A program made the translations under genes and the position numbers. This document shows, one piece after another, positions 16,847 through 30,125 of a stretch of DNA of 64,000 nucleotides. The DNA is from Rhinopithecus roxellana. Taxonomy: Eukaryota > Chordata > Mammalia > Primates > Cercopithecidae. How positions within the stretch are numbered: position 1 is the stretch's first letter; every line of letters begins with the position of its first letter. Below the pieces are notes generated by a model, which made no database searches, was not told where the DNA came from, and saw only the letters and a program-made list of their open reading frames with translations. The stretch spans positions 15,219,602 through 15,283,601 of the forward strand of contig NC_044570.1 in the NCBI RefSeq assembly GCF_007565055.1, given 5' to 3'.

Positions 16847-17633
16847 GAACTAAGACTTCCAGGCCAGCAGAACATATGTCATGGAAACAGAAAGCAAAAA
16901 TATTGCTAGTGGATCACTAGGGGTGATGGTGAGTGGTGACATTTCTACTTACATCCCTTGATGTATGGACCCATGAATTATGGCTATGAGAGAAACAGTA
17001 CCATATATCCCATGCTGATTCAGAGCATATATGGTCTTTTAGAGAACTTTGCCACAGTGCTTTATTCTCTCATATTTGGCATTGTAATTGTAATTTCAAA
17101 AGGCCATTGCACCATTCTATTTATCCAGCTGTTTCAGGATGGAAAAAAAAAAAAAAAAAAAAAAAAGATAAACACAGTGAATTCAATGAACAGAAACCCA
17201 GTGTCACACTTCCTTAGCTGCATTTTGTGAGTCCATACTTCCTTAGCTGTAAAGTGAGTGTGTTGTTGAGAGAAAATGCTGTGTGGAATACCATGATGAT
17301 GAATAGAGCATTTTGTGAGTCCACTGATTGCAGTCTTGGCAGAAGCATTGCATGAAGAATAGGGAAACCCATGAGAAATGTTAAGTGTTTATTCCAGTGG
17401 CACAAACCTCTGCCCTTTGCATGATGGAAGAGTTCCAAGATAATCAACCTGCCACCACGTAGCTGGCTGATTACCTTGAGAAATGGTACCATACCAAGGC
17501 CTCAGTATTGTTCTCTGCTGCTAGCAAGTTGGGCACTCAGCAGAGGCCGTAACCAGGTCCAGTCTTAGTAAGTGGAAGTCTATGTTGCTGAGCCCCTATG
17601 TAACCTACATTCCTGCCACTATGGCCACTTTGT

Positions 17634-17882
17634 TCATAAGCCCATTGGGCAATGACATGCTGGGGAAAGAGTCAGAGCAGTGTCCACAAAATGGGTCATT
17701 CTATCCACTTGATTACTAAATACTTTCTCTGTTGAGGTCACTTGTTCATGAGCACTTACATCAGATAGCAGTATCTTCACAGTTTTTGACCACTCAGTGG
17801 CCCACCCACATACATTTTTCTCAAATGTCTTTGTCACCAATATTCTAATCATGCTTCTTCCAAGTGCCAGACATCCACACAA
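17634..17882 (-). pseudogene. Integrase-region relic of the ERV-L pol
   Basis: An open stretch of 82 codons on the minus strand includes NQVDRMTHFVDT and LSPACHCP. This is typical of the region leading into the zinc-binding part of ERV-L integrase. Flanking frames are broken. Confidence 0.55.
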
Positions 17883-18988
17883 CCCATTGACTATGACCCA
17901 TTATTCAGTATATAATCACACATTTGGCCTTTTCTCCTTCCATGTAAAGTGTACCACCAGGTTCAATGCTTGAAGTTTTCCCCACTAGGAAGATTTATCT
18001 TCATCACTGTCATTCAGGGATGTCTTAGAAAGAAGCTGTAGTGCTTTGGCTGTCCACTTGTGGCTGGTGGCTGCATATTGTGCAGAACCATCTGTGAACC
18101 AGGCCCCATTGTTATGTTCCTCTGTCAACTTATCATAAAGAACTTGCCATGAGGCCATCAGTGCAGGCTGGAGGAGAGAAGGTGTTGGTGGCAGGAGTTG
18201 ATACCATTGTCATTTAAGCCATTTTCTCATGTGACTTGTGGCTTAGGACCTGTTCAATCCTGGTCATATATATAACACTTCCATTTGATAATAAAATGCT
18301 GCTGTGCACAGCCCACTTTATGGCTAGATGGGTTAGAAAGCACTCAGTTCATGATAGGCAGTGCAGCTCACATGGTGACCTGACGACCCATAGGCAAATT
18401 TTCAGTTTTCACCAAAACCCAGGAACAGGCTAAGAACTGTCTCTCCAAAGCAGATTACTTACCTGCAGAAGAGGGCAGGGCATTGTTGAAAAATCTCAGA
18501 GGCCTACACTGTGATTCACCTGTGGGAGCTTGTCAAGGGTTCCAAATATCATTCCTATCTGCCACTGACATATCAAGCATCATTGTATCTGTGGGGTCAT
18601 ATACCCCAAGTGACAGAAGAGCTTGCCCCAAAGACTGCACCTGTTGAGGAGCCTTCTCCAGTTCTGGGTGCCACTGGAAGCTGGCAGCCTTTCAGATCAC
18701 TCAATACGTGGGCCAGAGTGACACACCCAAATGAAAAATATGTTGCATCCAAAATCCAAATATTCCTACTAAGAATTGTGCTTTTTTCATGGTTGCAGGA
18801 GGTGCCTAATGCAGCAGATTTTTCTTTACCTTAGAAGGAATATTTTAACAGGTTCCAGAATACTGTAGCCCTAGAAATATTACTGAGGTAGAAGTTCTCT
18901 GAATTTTAATCAGATTCATTTCCCATCCTCTGTTACAAAAATGTCACACATATAAGCCCAGTGTTCTTGCTACTTCTTGCTCATTGGA

Positions 18989-19366
18989 TCAAATCAGCAT
19001 AATGTCATCAATATTATGGACCAGTATGATATCTAGTAGAAATGCAAAGCAATCAAGGTCTCTCTGAATAAGATTCTCGCATGAAGACAGACAGTTGATA
19101 TACCGCTGAGGTAGGACAGTAAGGTGTATTGCTGGCCTTGTCAGCTGAAGGTAAATTTTTTTCTGTTGGACCTTATGAATAGTAATAAAGAAAAAGCCAT
19201 TTTCCATGGCAGTCAATGGCTGCATACCAGGTACCAGGAGATGTATTAATTTGCTAAACAATAAAACTACATCTGGTACAGCAGCTGCAATTTGAGTCAC
19301 AATGTGATTATGTTTTGATAATCTACTATCATTTTCCAAGATCCATCTGTCTTCTGCACAGGCCAA
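18989..19366 (-). pseudogene. Reverse transcriptase fragment of the ERV-L pol
   Basis: A 125-codon open stretch with the order of reverse transcriptase landmarks: an AMENGFFFI-type block (normally containing the first catalytic aspartate), a VLPQRYIN block, and a final NIDDIMLI block in the position of the YxDD active site. The tyrosine is replaced by asparagine and the first block is altered, so the enzyme is dead even where the frame is open. Confidence 0.85.
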
Positions 19367-21587
19367 ATGAAAGAACTGAAGGAGAATGTTCTGTTGGGTT
19401 ACTGCTGCATCTTTGAAGTTCTTGATGTTGGCATTAATGTTTGCAATCCCTTCACGAATGTGATATTGTTTTTTATTTACTATTTTTCTACATAGAGTCA
19501 GCTATAATGGCTTCCATTTAAACTTCTCCAGTGTAGTACACCTCACACTACAAGTCAGGGAGCAAATGTGCAGTTCTGCCAGCTGCTAAGTATGTCTATG
19601 CAAATTATGCATTCTAGCACTGGCAAAATGACTCGGGGATGAGTCCTGAGACCCATGGGAGGCTCTATAAATCCAAGCTAAGCTAAAGCTACATTAATTA
19701 CCTGACCTCTATAAGTTCCTACTTTAATTGTAGAACCACAATGACATTGTTGGTAATGTAGTGGGGTCCTTCCTCAAGGGGAACTGGTCTCTTTTTCTTT
19801 CAAAGAGTTCTTGATCTTTAAACTGAGTCTTATCTGGAAACTGATGGGGGAGGGGCCTGTAATTTTCTGTTTTTATACTTCAAAATAGTCATTTTTTATT
19901 TTGACCAAAAAGTTATCTATTTGTTTAACTTAAGTATGAATGCTATAGGCTTTCTCTCAAATTCACTTCAAGGAACACTGCGACTAATTAGTTAATGCCA
20001 GAGTTCCATAGGAGTCAGATTATTCTGCTACTTTCCCTTAGCTATGCTTACCTTGCCTTTGATGGTTGGGTGCTGCATCTTGGCCTCTGCCACCTTGGGA
20101 TCCAATTTTTCTGATCATAATTAAATTTTGTAGTTGAGTGACTATGGTTCCCACCATTACATCTGACATACAGAGCAGAGCAATTACAAGGCTATTCACA
20201 GATGCAAGTTCTTCCCTCACAAATCTATTTCACAAGGCATTGGTAAAAGGTATCTCTTCTGGACTCTCCAAAGTGGGATAAGTAAGTCTACAGAGATGGA
20301 TCCACTACACCATCCGAATTTCCATAAACTTTCAGATCTCTTTCTCTACATTAAACCAATGCAGATGAAGTATTTCCCGCTCACTCATGGTAGGCCATCT
20401 TTTAATCCATATTTCAGGTAACGAAACAAATCAACTATTAAAAGTTTTTTTTTTTTTTTCCTTTAAACTTCCCAAGCAGCAATATTAAATGCAAAGTCTC
20501 TTCTTAGTGGGCTGTACTCAATAAACTAAGTCTGATTCAACTCCATGCCCCTTCTTTCCCCATTATTCCATACACTTAACATTCATTCCCATGCCTATTC
20601 TCCAGATTGCTGTTCAAATAAATGAGATAACTCTAACAGTTCTTTTTCAGTGTAGCACACCACCTCATGGGTCACACTCAACCTCACCTCTAGGAGCCCA
20701 CCAGAACTTTAGTTACAAGTCTAGAAACAAACACAGATATTGGGGATGGCTTCTGAAGAGAATCAATATTATCTTTCCTGGCAACTACCCCAGGGGAGGC
20801 CATCACTGTTGCCTCAGTCAGTGCAGGGTTTATCTCTTCAGACCGAGTTGGAAAGGCTGATGGAAGCACTCATCAGAAAGGGGTTGTTGATACTTCTCAA
20901 GATTAGGAAGTTGTTCTTCCTGCCAAAAAAAAAAAAAAAAAGAAAGAAAAAGAAAAAGAAACAAGTTCATCAGAGTTTACACACTAAGTGTCCCAGATTC
21001 TTTAGGGTCCTCCCACATGTCCCCATTCAAATTTGCAGGATTTTCTTTCTCTTCCAATCAATGCCCTTACTATAAAAGTAGACACCTGATGAGGCTGTAC
21101 ATGCATCTTTTATTGCAGGTCAGTTACTCACATGATAAGAGCCTGTGTCTGTTTTCCACAATTTTAGCTCTTTCCCTACAAGTCATAAGACTCTCACTCA
21201 GGGCAAAATTAGCAGATTTGAGGCTCAGTATCTGCTTCTGAAGCTGGGAGACAGAATCCTTGAGTTCACCATTTTCTCTTATCATTTTATTCACTAAACT
21301 TGGGAGCTATCAAACAGCTTCATTGTGTTCCTTGGTTCTTTACATATGGTCAAAGGTATTATTTATAGAGTCACTAAAGTCCTTGACTCTCACAATCAGT
21401 GAATCAGGAGTGCCAAAATCATTTATTTTACATAAGTCTCTAAACAGTTTCCACCAGACTATCAGTGTTTTCCATATTCTTGGAAGTAGAGTTCATAGCA
21501 TTTTTGCATCAAATTATACTAGGCAGCCAACTCCAGAAACTTCAAAACAAATGAAAGTACTTCACTTTTAATATTCTGTTCCTCTAG

Positions 21588-21604
21588 AACCACTTCTGGT
21601 ACCA
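21588..21604 (-). promoter_or_regulatory. Retroviral primer-binding site, tRNA-Leu type
   Basis: Directly inside the 5' LTR, the minus strand reads TGGTACCAGAAGTGG. This complements the 3' end of a leucine tRNA and is the primer-binding site known for HERV-L. Its position five bases from the LTR end fixes the proviral orientation. Confidence 0.85.
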
Positions 21605-21609
21605 AAATC

Positions 21610-22030
21610 TGTATTAGTCAGGATTCTCTCACAGGGACAGAACTAATATCTATAGGAGGGTTTATTAAGTATTTAACTTACATCATCACAATGTCCCACA
21701 ATAGGCTGTCAGCAAGCTGAGAATCAAGGAGAACTGATCTGAGTTCCAAAGCTGAACAACCTGGAGTCCACTATGTCAGGGCAGAGAGCATCAGGCACAG
21801 AAGGAAGATGTGGGCAAGAGGCTAGTCCATCTCACTTTTTCATGTTTTTGCCTGTTTTATATTTACCGGAAGCTGAATAGATTGTGCCCACCAGATTAAG
21901 GTTGAATCTGTTTTCCCCAGCCCACTGACTCAAATGTTAATCTCTCTGGGTAACACTCACACAGATATACCCCGGAATAATGTTCTGTATATCTCAATCC
22001 AGTTAAGTTGACCCTCAGTAGTAACCATCA
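21610..22030 (-). mobile_element. ERV-L 5' LTR (MLT2-like), complete ends
   Basis: The plus strand runs from TGTATTAGTC to AGTAACCATCA. Reversed, this gives a TG...CA LTR with an AATAAA-type polyadenylation signal in the reverse complement of 'gtttattaag' near 21660. The primer-binding site follows immediately. Confidence 0.88.
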
Positions 22031-23345
22031 TAGGTTCGTAGGAATACATTTGCTGCTCTGTACTGAAGCTCCCTTTTTCAAGCCAGTGACACCCTGAAGT
22101 CTGGGGCCTAGGCTGATGGACAAGAATGGGAAGTGATGGTGCTTTTATTAAGTGCACCCACTGGTGCCCAATAATCCAATCAGCAATAACTTTATTTTCT
22201 TTGAAGCACATAGAATCCTGGACTCAGCCAGACTCAAAGACTTGATAGATTATCAGTTGTGGAGAGGAGCAACCGCTGAAGGGCCTTCTGTCTGCTGAGA
22301 GCTAAGGAGGCATGAGAACTCTCAGCAGTACACTGGCACTACCCACAGCAGGCTTTGCAGAGAGCTGGGGAGATGATGGAACAGCCAGATAGAGAGATAA
22401 GCTACCCACTCCAGGGTCTCTTCTATGCTGAAGCTTAGATGTTGGGTCACCGGATATGAAGAGGATTTACCCACTCCAGGGCTTTCTCTCTGCGGAGAGC
22501 TTAAAACCTGGTAAGATGACCAGCTGGATGGAGAAGCTACCTACTCCTGGGTCTCCACTCTGCTGAGAGTTGGACACTAATCACTGACATCCTGCCTATA
22601 GAGAGGAGCTACCCACTCTCTCTTCTGAGAGTTGGACCCTCATCAGGACATTTGACCTATGTGGAAGAGCTACCCAGTGAGGGGCTTCTCTGTGTTCTCT
22701 GATTTGGTACAGATTCTCTTTACATAGCTCACTCTCCATTTGTCCATCTACCTCATTATTCCTGAATGCAGAACAATTTTTTGAGATCTGCTGAATGATG
22801 GAGCTAAAAGAGCTGTAACACAAACTGGGGAAAAAAAGATATGCCTTGCTCATCACATCATGGAAGACAAAAATAAGAGGAGAGTTATGACCCTTCAGGG
22901 TGCACAGACCTAGGGGCTCTCAAAGTCAGAGCTGTGCCATCTTCTTTAGGACTTTGAAGTTTCTGGCATCTTCAGGCTTCTGGGCACCACTACATTATGC
23001 AGTATAAGCTGTGGAAGCTACTTGCAGCATGCCTGATCAAGCTGCAGCTTCTCTGTGAGATGGCACTTCAGTTGGCACCTAAAAATTCCTGCCCTGCCAC
23101 AGCTGGCATGCCTGGCTGTGTGTAGTGGCTGATGCCCACACTTGCTCATACACTCCTTGCCATTCTATGCCACATTTGCCCTTGGCAGCTGTTAAATTCA
23201 TACCCGTAGTGCAAGCTGTGGGCAACCTCTCAAGCAGGGTGAGTATAACAAACTTAGCAGGCCTGAGCAAAACTCAGGCAAAGGCACCACTGACCATAGA
23301 GGTTTCCATCTGGCAAGTTGACTCCACCAAAATCCCATGACAAAA
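22031..23345. mobile_element. Class I LTR with tandem subrepeats, related to the one at 3.8-4.9 kb
   Basis: Positions 22240-22680 hold six or seven diverged units of about 70 bp of the form 'gagaagctacccactccagggtctcctctctgctgagagct'. 22920-23170 (ggactttgaagtttctggcat ... cctggctgtgtgtagtggctg) matches 4590-4770. The strand of the element was not determined. It lies just outside the 5' end of the ERV-L provirus. Confidence 0.55.
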
Positions 23346-23412
23346 GAGGGGGTGCCTTACTTCTATTGGATTTTTAAATATTGACAATTGAGTGTCTTAC
23401 AACTTGACATAC

Positions 23413-23607
<195 letters not shown>

Positions 23608-23611
23608 GTCT

Positions 23612-24014
<403 letters not shown>

Positions 24015-24650
24015 AAACTTGATATTTTTAAACCTTATTTGGAAATTACTATATTTCAAAATTATTTAAAAATTAAATTTGAAAGATTGGTATTTGCATT
24101 GAACCACGTGTTTTACTTATACTCTCTTACTCTTTTATATCCTATGAGAGCATATTTCTAAAATACATGACATTGGGGTTCAGCATAGCATTTTTCATGG
24201 TAGATTATAAAGTTTACTAATGGAAAAGAATTTCTGATTCCTGAATTTTGACATTTTGTACTCATGTAATTTTTTTTGTGAGGAGTTTTTCTGTGCATTG
24301 TAGGATGATGAGTAGCATTTCTGGTCTCTTCCACTAAGTGCATTAGTAACCTTTTTTTTTTCCTTGTTAGAAATACCCAAACATGTTTGTATCTTGTGGA
24401 AGCAAAATTGATGACATTTATTATTCTAGAGAGTTCTGATGAAGAAATAAGCATCTGCTTTTTAAACATTTGCAGAAATTTTACATGAGATCTCACTATA
24501 ACTACTGCTATTCTGACATCCTGTCATTTTCTATCATTATTATGTAAGTTAAGACTATACTTTGCTTTTTGCAGGATAGTGTTGAAAACACAGGCTAAAC
24601 AGATGTTGAACAGCTGCTATAAGAGGCCACATTTGGGTAAGAAATGAGTT
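24015..24650. other. Unassigned AT-rich DNA
   Basis: No gene or recognisable repeat was seen. The longest frame here (112 codons on the minus strand, 24158-24496) shows no family features. Confidence 0.4.
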
Positions 24651-24654
24651 ATTT

Positions 24655-25440
24655 GTCTTTATCTCAAAGAGCTCACCATAACTAATTATTACAGAAATCC
24701 AAATCTAAACTGCAATAAGATAGCATCTGAAGCCAGTCAAAATGGTAATTAATAAAAAGCCAAGAAAAAACAGATGGTGGTGAGGCTGTTCAGTAATAGG
24801 AATGCTTTTACATTGTTGTTCAGAATGCAAATCAGTACACTGTGAAAAAGTGTGTGATGATTAATCAAGTGTTTAGAATCAGAAATACCACTGGACGCAG
24901 CCATTACATTACTGGATATATACCCTTCCAAAAACAAGTCATTCTGTTACAAGGATACATGAATGTGTATGTTTATTACAGAACTATTCACAATAACAAA
25001 GACATAAAATTAACCCAAATGCCTATCAATGACAGCATGAGTATAGAAAGTGTGGTACACTTACAAAGTGAATTTATATGCAGCCATAAAAAGGAATGAA
25101 ATCGTGTCCCGTGAAGGGACATGGATGAAGCTGGAAGCCATCACCCTCAGCAAACTGACACAGAAACAAAACACATATAAGAAAACAAACACTGCATTGT
25201 CACACTCATGTATGGGACCTGAACATTGAAGACACATAGACACTGGGAGGGAAACAACACACACGTGGGTCTGTCAGGGTGAAAAAAGAGCTTCAGGGTC
25301 AATAGATAAATTATGCAGGGCTTGCTACCTAGGTTATGGGTTAATATGTGCGTTCAACAACCATGGCACTTGTTTGATTATGAAATAAACCTTCATGCCC
25401 ACATATGTACCATGGAATTTAATATAAAGTAAAATTAAAT
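24655..25440 (+). mobile_element. L1 3' end (ORF2 C-terminus plus 3' UTR), truncated
   Basis: The sequence begins within the end of ORF2 ('gctcaccataactaattattacagaaatccaaat') and runs through the conserved 'gccataaaaaggaatgaaat' and 'gggacatggatgaagctgga' phrases to a 3' end at 'taccatggaatttaatataaag'. Stops break the frame. It is a 5'-truncated, moderately old L1P-type copy. Confidence 0.9.
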
Positions 25441-25512
25441 AAAAACAAGAAGGCATTTATTTTTGTAGAGGTTATAGTAACTTTGAAATATGTGCCACAC
25501 TTTAAGACTTTT

Positions 25513-25793
25513 TGTTTGGAAGATGGAGCCTCTCTCTGTCCCCAGACGGGAATGGTGCGATCTGGGTTAACTGCAATCTCTGCCATCTGGGTTGAAGTGA
25601 TTCTCCTGCCTCAGTCTGCCAAGTAGCTGGGATTGAAGGCACATGCCAACACACCCAGCTAATTTTTGTATTTTTAATAGAGATACGATTTCACTGTGTT
25701 GGCCAGGATAGTCTCCATCTCCTAACCTTGTGATCCACCCGCCTTGCTCTCCCAAAGTGCTGGGATTACAGGCGTGAGCCACCACGCCGAGCC
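25513..25793 (-). mobile_element. Alu, reverse orientation
   Basis: A dimeric Alu ending in 'gtgagccaccacgccgagcc'. A probable target duplication CTTTAAGAC(A)TTTTT is visible before (about 25500-25513) and after (25793-25806). Confidence 0.9.
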
Positions 25794-25889
25794 TTAAGAC
25801 ATTTTTAAAATATAATCAGAAATCAGTTTCTGACAAACTGCATTGAAAAGTAAATAAGCAGTACATTTCAATTCTTCTTTGACTGAATT

Positions 25890-26161
25890 TATTTCCTTTT
25901 ATTTTTGGAGTGGAATCTCACATTGTCCCTTTGGCTTGCGTGCAGGGTGCAATCTTGGCACCCTGCAACTATTTGCCTCACAGTTAAAGTAATTAAACTG
26001 CCTCAGCCTCTTCATTAGCAGAGATTACGGGTGGGCGCCACCACAGCTGATGGAGTTTCACTATGCTGTCCAGACTTGTCACTAACTCCTGACCTCAAGT
26101 AATTTGCCTGCCTTATCCTCAGAATAGGCAGGGATTACAGGTGTGAATGACCATGTCTGAC
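25890..26161 (-). mobile_element. Old Alu (AluJ-like), reverse orientation
   Basis: Highly diverged Alu with recognisable 'ggagtggaatctcacattgtc', 'cctcagcctcttcat' and 'gggattacaggtgtgaatgaccatg' segments. Confidence 0.8.
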
Positions 26162-26164
26162 CCT

Positions 26165-28425
26165 TGATTGAATTTATAATTGAGAAAAATACACATCTTG
26201 CAAAACTTTATTTTTATATCATATTTTTACAAGTTTATTTATATATACTAATTCAAGAAAAAAATGTAACTTTAATGCGTTCTCTTTTATTCTAAATAAA
26301 TTTATTTCCATTTTTATTTAATTAAAAGTATAGGTTAATTTAGAATGTTATTTTTCTTCTGGGTAAAGTTCTCAGGTTTTAGAAATTTCTTTAAAAACCT
26401 AATTTGAGAAACTAATTACATTTATTGATTATACTTGGGATTTTCTTAGGATTTGCTTTTGTAAGAAAATTCAAAATTGTTTTAAGATAAAATGAGTTTT
26501 TTATATCAAATAATCTTAGAAGTATTTTCTTTTAAAGCCTTTTTTAACCTATATTTTCTACTAATAATACTGTGATTACTTTTTCTTACTTTCTAGGAAT
26601 TAATTGATTATTTCCTCTTCCCTACATAAGAAGTTCATCTGCAACATATAAGAACTAAACAACTGCCAACTGAGCTGGCTGTTCGCATCTGTAGCTTACC
26701 AACTACCATTAATCCTGGTTTTGAGCTACTTATAGTACCAGCTATTGACTGTAAAAAAAATCTTTAAAAGATAGTAGATTGTTTGGCTAGAACGTATTAC
26801 ATAAACAATAGCTAGTGAGTATTTTAAATTATAAAGCTCCTTTTGCTCACTAATAATAGCAGTGTGTGAAATTCTATTTTCTGTTAGATAAAATCAACTC
26901 ATGGGTTTTTTTTTTCTGGTGAACTATTTTAACATTCTGTAGCCATCAGGCATATAATTAAATATAGTTAAAACAATTTTAGCCTGAGAGTATGATTTCT
27001 TTTTTAAAAAATCTATTTCTTTAATACTTCCCTTAGTTGGTTTTGGTAACTTAACACAGTGAGTTGTTTTAATCACATGTGAAAAAATACTGGTAGCAAA
27101 GAGCCAAATTTAATGCTATAAAAAGTTTATATTTAAAATGTATGCATTAACAAGTTTTTCATAAACCTAAAATTAAACTTTCTTAATATTATTTTAGTTC
27201 AATTCTAATAAAGTTATGGTTTAAAAAATCATATAGGAAAAGAACCTTTGAGTGCATTTTATTGCTTCTAAATAAACATCAGTTCCACAAAAAGGGTAGC
27301 AATGTTCAAATCTTATACAGAGCTGAAACAAGTCCGAGGTAATGTAAATAAATTAACAGATAACATAAATTTAGTGTATTTCAAGAGAAAACTGAATGTT
27401 AAATATATAATTAACAGCAGCATTCAGTATAGACCTGTAATTAGTAAATGTGAAATTATATTTATGTTTTTCTCTTTGTGAGTATATTTTCTAGCACATT
27501 GTAGGAGTTTCTAGCTAAATTCACTACTTAACAGGTCAGATCTTTATTTGTCCTGTGGCTTGTAGGTAGAGGAAAGAGTTCCCTTTTGAAAAACACTTTT
27601 TTCTTAATTTATTTAACTATTGTATTGACATAGTGAATACATAGTTTCAAAAGAATTTTTTGAAACAAATACTGCTGTTTTTAACCTATTTAGCTAACAG
27701 TTTTATGGGGTTAATACATATTTCCAAATACATAAGAGGATATGTACTACAAATTATTAACCTGCCACCAATATTATATTTCTCGTCCAGAGATTATCCC
27801 TATATGTGCAGAAATCCATGCATGTAGCTATTTGTTTTTTTTTTTTACACAAATGAAAACATACAATATACAGTATTGTTAACTTTCTTTTGTAGTCAAA
27901 CACCTGTCAGCATATGAAGATTTGTTTAATTCTGTTGTGCAGTTTCACAGCTTGCAGTTAAATGTGCTCTAATTTATGCAGTTCATCTCTAAAATGGATT
28001 GATGTGTAAGCTGTATTACATTTTACTCAAAGTAGAGAAGAATTTATAGTTCTCACAGTGTTTTTAAATACACAAGACAAAGAAATTATTGCTATTTACT
28101 GAGGAATAAAGCAGATATTTATTTGAAGTTATAGTTTTATGATTCACAACAGTAACTTTAAACAAAGTACTCAATTAAAACTGAGAAAACTCTAATGTTT
28201 TATTTATATAAAATTCTGATGAAAATTAATTAAATACACTTATTTTAAGCTCAAATGTTTTATAATAAGTAAACTTGTAATGATTAAGTCTAAGTCCACG
28301 TTTAACACATGAAAATTTAATATTATACCATCTTATATAACTCTTTCTGAGAAAGCATTTCTTGTAATCTCAGCTTATAAAGTACTTCCTGAGTGGGAAT
28401 ATCTGCCCCTGCTGGACCACACCCA
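26165..28425. other. AT-rich DNA without recognised features
   Basis: About 2.2 kb of AT-rich sequence with no supported gene, RNA or named repeat. Possibly ancient L1 or MIR material, but none was clear enough to call. Confidence 0.4.
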
Positions 28426-28429
28426 CCAA

Positions 28430-29080
28430 AAAAGATCTGTGGGACTCAGAGGCTGGTGCTACTCATCATGTAAATTCTATGATCCAGCAGCTGTACCTGA
28501 TCCCTGTCATCAGCAGCAGTATTTCTACCATTGAAAACACAGGTAGTGACATCGATGATGATTGTGGAGCTGTTAAAAGAGGGTCTCCAGCCTCCAGACC
28601 GCAGAATGGTATATCCAATGATGGCTTGAATTTTGTGCCTGGAAAAACCACATACACTCAATACCAGCTGGTGGAAGCAGTTGGGAGGAAGGCTGTACCA
28701 TGCAAAGCCTCGTGGGTGGAGCTGCTCAAGACCATGGGAATCCAGCTCTTGAAGATCATTCTGAAGCCTTAAGGTTGTATTGCCTCGTTGGATTTTAGAC
28801 TTGCATGCAGTCTGTAGCCCCTTTATTCTGGTCAGTTTTTCACATTTGGTATGTCGGTATTTTCCCAATGCCTGTACTTTATTGTTCTAAGAAGTAACTA
28901 ACTTGGTTTACATTTTACAGGCTCATAGGCAGAAAAAACTTTCCTTGTCTCAAATGAGACATTGGAGTTTGACCATTGAGTTAATGCTGAAATGGGTTAA
29001 GACATTGCAGGACTATTGGAAAAGCATGACTAGGTTTTGAAATGTGAGGACATGAGATTGGGGAGGGGCCGAGGTTGGAA
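28430..29080 (+). mobile_element. MaLR (THE1/MST) internal 3' part
   Basis: This lies immediately upstream of the LTR at 29081. It resembles the 3' end of MaLR internal sequence, including 'ctgtaccatgcaaagcct' and 'gactattggaaaagcatgact' just before the LTR. The 140-codon minus frame inside it is an accidental antisense frame. Confidence 0.75.
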
Positions 29081-29422
29081 TGATACGGTTTCACTGTGTC
29101 CCCACCGCACTTGAATTTTTACATGTGGTGGGAGGAATGAGATGGGGGGTAATTGAATCATGGGAGCAGATGTTTTTTATGCCGTTATTGTGATAGTGAA
29201 TAAGTCTCACCAGATCCGATAGCTTGAAACATCAGAATTTTCCTACAGAAGCTCTCTCTTTGCCTGCTGCCATCTGTTAAGATGTGACTTGCTCCTGTTT
29301 GCCTTCTACCATGATTCTGAGGCATCCAAAGTCATGTGGAACTGTTAGTCCATTAAACTTCTCTTTCTTTTGTAAATTGCCCAGTCTCACATATGTCTTT
29401 AGCATGAAGATGGACTAATACA
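29081..29422 (+). mobile_element. MaLR LTR (MST/THE1-like)
   Basis: Starts TGATACGGTTTCACTGTGTC and ends GACTAATACA. It contains 'taattgaatcatggg', 'gtgaataagtctcaccagatc' and 'ccattaaacttctctttcttttgtaaattg', all characteristic of MaLR LTRs. It is the 3' LTR of the partial element at 28430. Confidence 0.93.
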
Positions 29423-29689
29423 GTACAAATATCAGATTGACTGATAAATCTCTGTGACTTTACTTTCACATAGTCAAGTCAAAGATGTAAGTAAAATATA
29501 ATTGTGTGTAGGTCTCTGAAAATTCATATCAACCTTTTTCTAGTTCAATAACATTTTCTTCACATATTTTAATATAGACAGTGCTGAAAGACTTGTTAAA
29601 TCAAGTTATTATAATGTACTCTATACTTTTATAATTAGTGCTAACTTAAGGCTACAATAATTTTAATTTTTTTAAAAAGACAAAGTTTC

Positions 29690-30125
29690 TATTGAATGCA
29701 GTGGTGCAATCACAGCTAACTGCAGCTTCTAACTAGTGGGGTCACGTTGTCTTCTAACTACTGGGCTCGTGTTATCCAGCTGCCTTAGCCTCCCAATGAG
29801 CTGGGTCTACAGGAAGAGGCCAGTAGGCTTAGCTAGTTATTTAATTTGGTTATTTATTTCAATTTTGTTGTTAGAGTCAGAATCTTGCTATGTTACGCAG
29901 GCTGGCCTCAAACTCTAGGCCTAAAGTAATCCACCCACCTTGGCATCATAAAGTGCTAAGATTACAGGTGTGAGTCACAATACCTATTGAATTTTTAAAA
30001 ACTTTTTGTAGAGATGGTGTTTCACTATTTTGAGAAACTTGGTTACAAATCCCTGCCCTCAAGGTTATTTTTGCCTTGGCCTTCCAAATTTTTTGAATTA
30101 CAAATATAAGCCACAAAACCTGGTC
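29690..30125 (-). mobile_element. Very old Alu/FLAM-like sequence
   Basis: Weak but ordered Alu landmarks occur on the opposite strand (gcctcccaatgagctgggtctacagg; taatccacccaccttggcatcataaagtgctaagattacaggtgtgagtcac; tgtagagatggtgtttcac). There seem to be two adjoining diverged units. Confidence 0.65.

Larger units (their letters stand above)
15998..21586 (-). mobile_element. ERV-L-like provirus internal region (gag-pol remnants)
   Basis: The internal part of an endogenous retrovirus lies between two related LTRs, read on the minus strand from about 21.59 kb down to 16 kb. A gag-like zone is expected at about 20-21.5 kb, reverse transcriptase is recognisable at 18989-19366, an integrase-like zone lies around 17.6-17.9 kb, and a dUTPase-like segment sits at 16777-16846. 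Stops and frameshifts break every frame. Two A-rich tracts (17142-17166 and 20925-20960) probably mark later slippage or insertions. No env-like region was recognised, as is normal for ERV-L. It is an old, non-coding relic. Confidence 0.85.

Noticed and set aside
28446..28868. 140-codon minus-strand frame
   Set aside because: It runs antisense through MaLR internal sequence adjoining the LTR at 29081.
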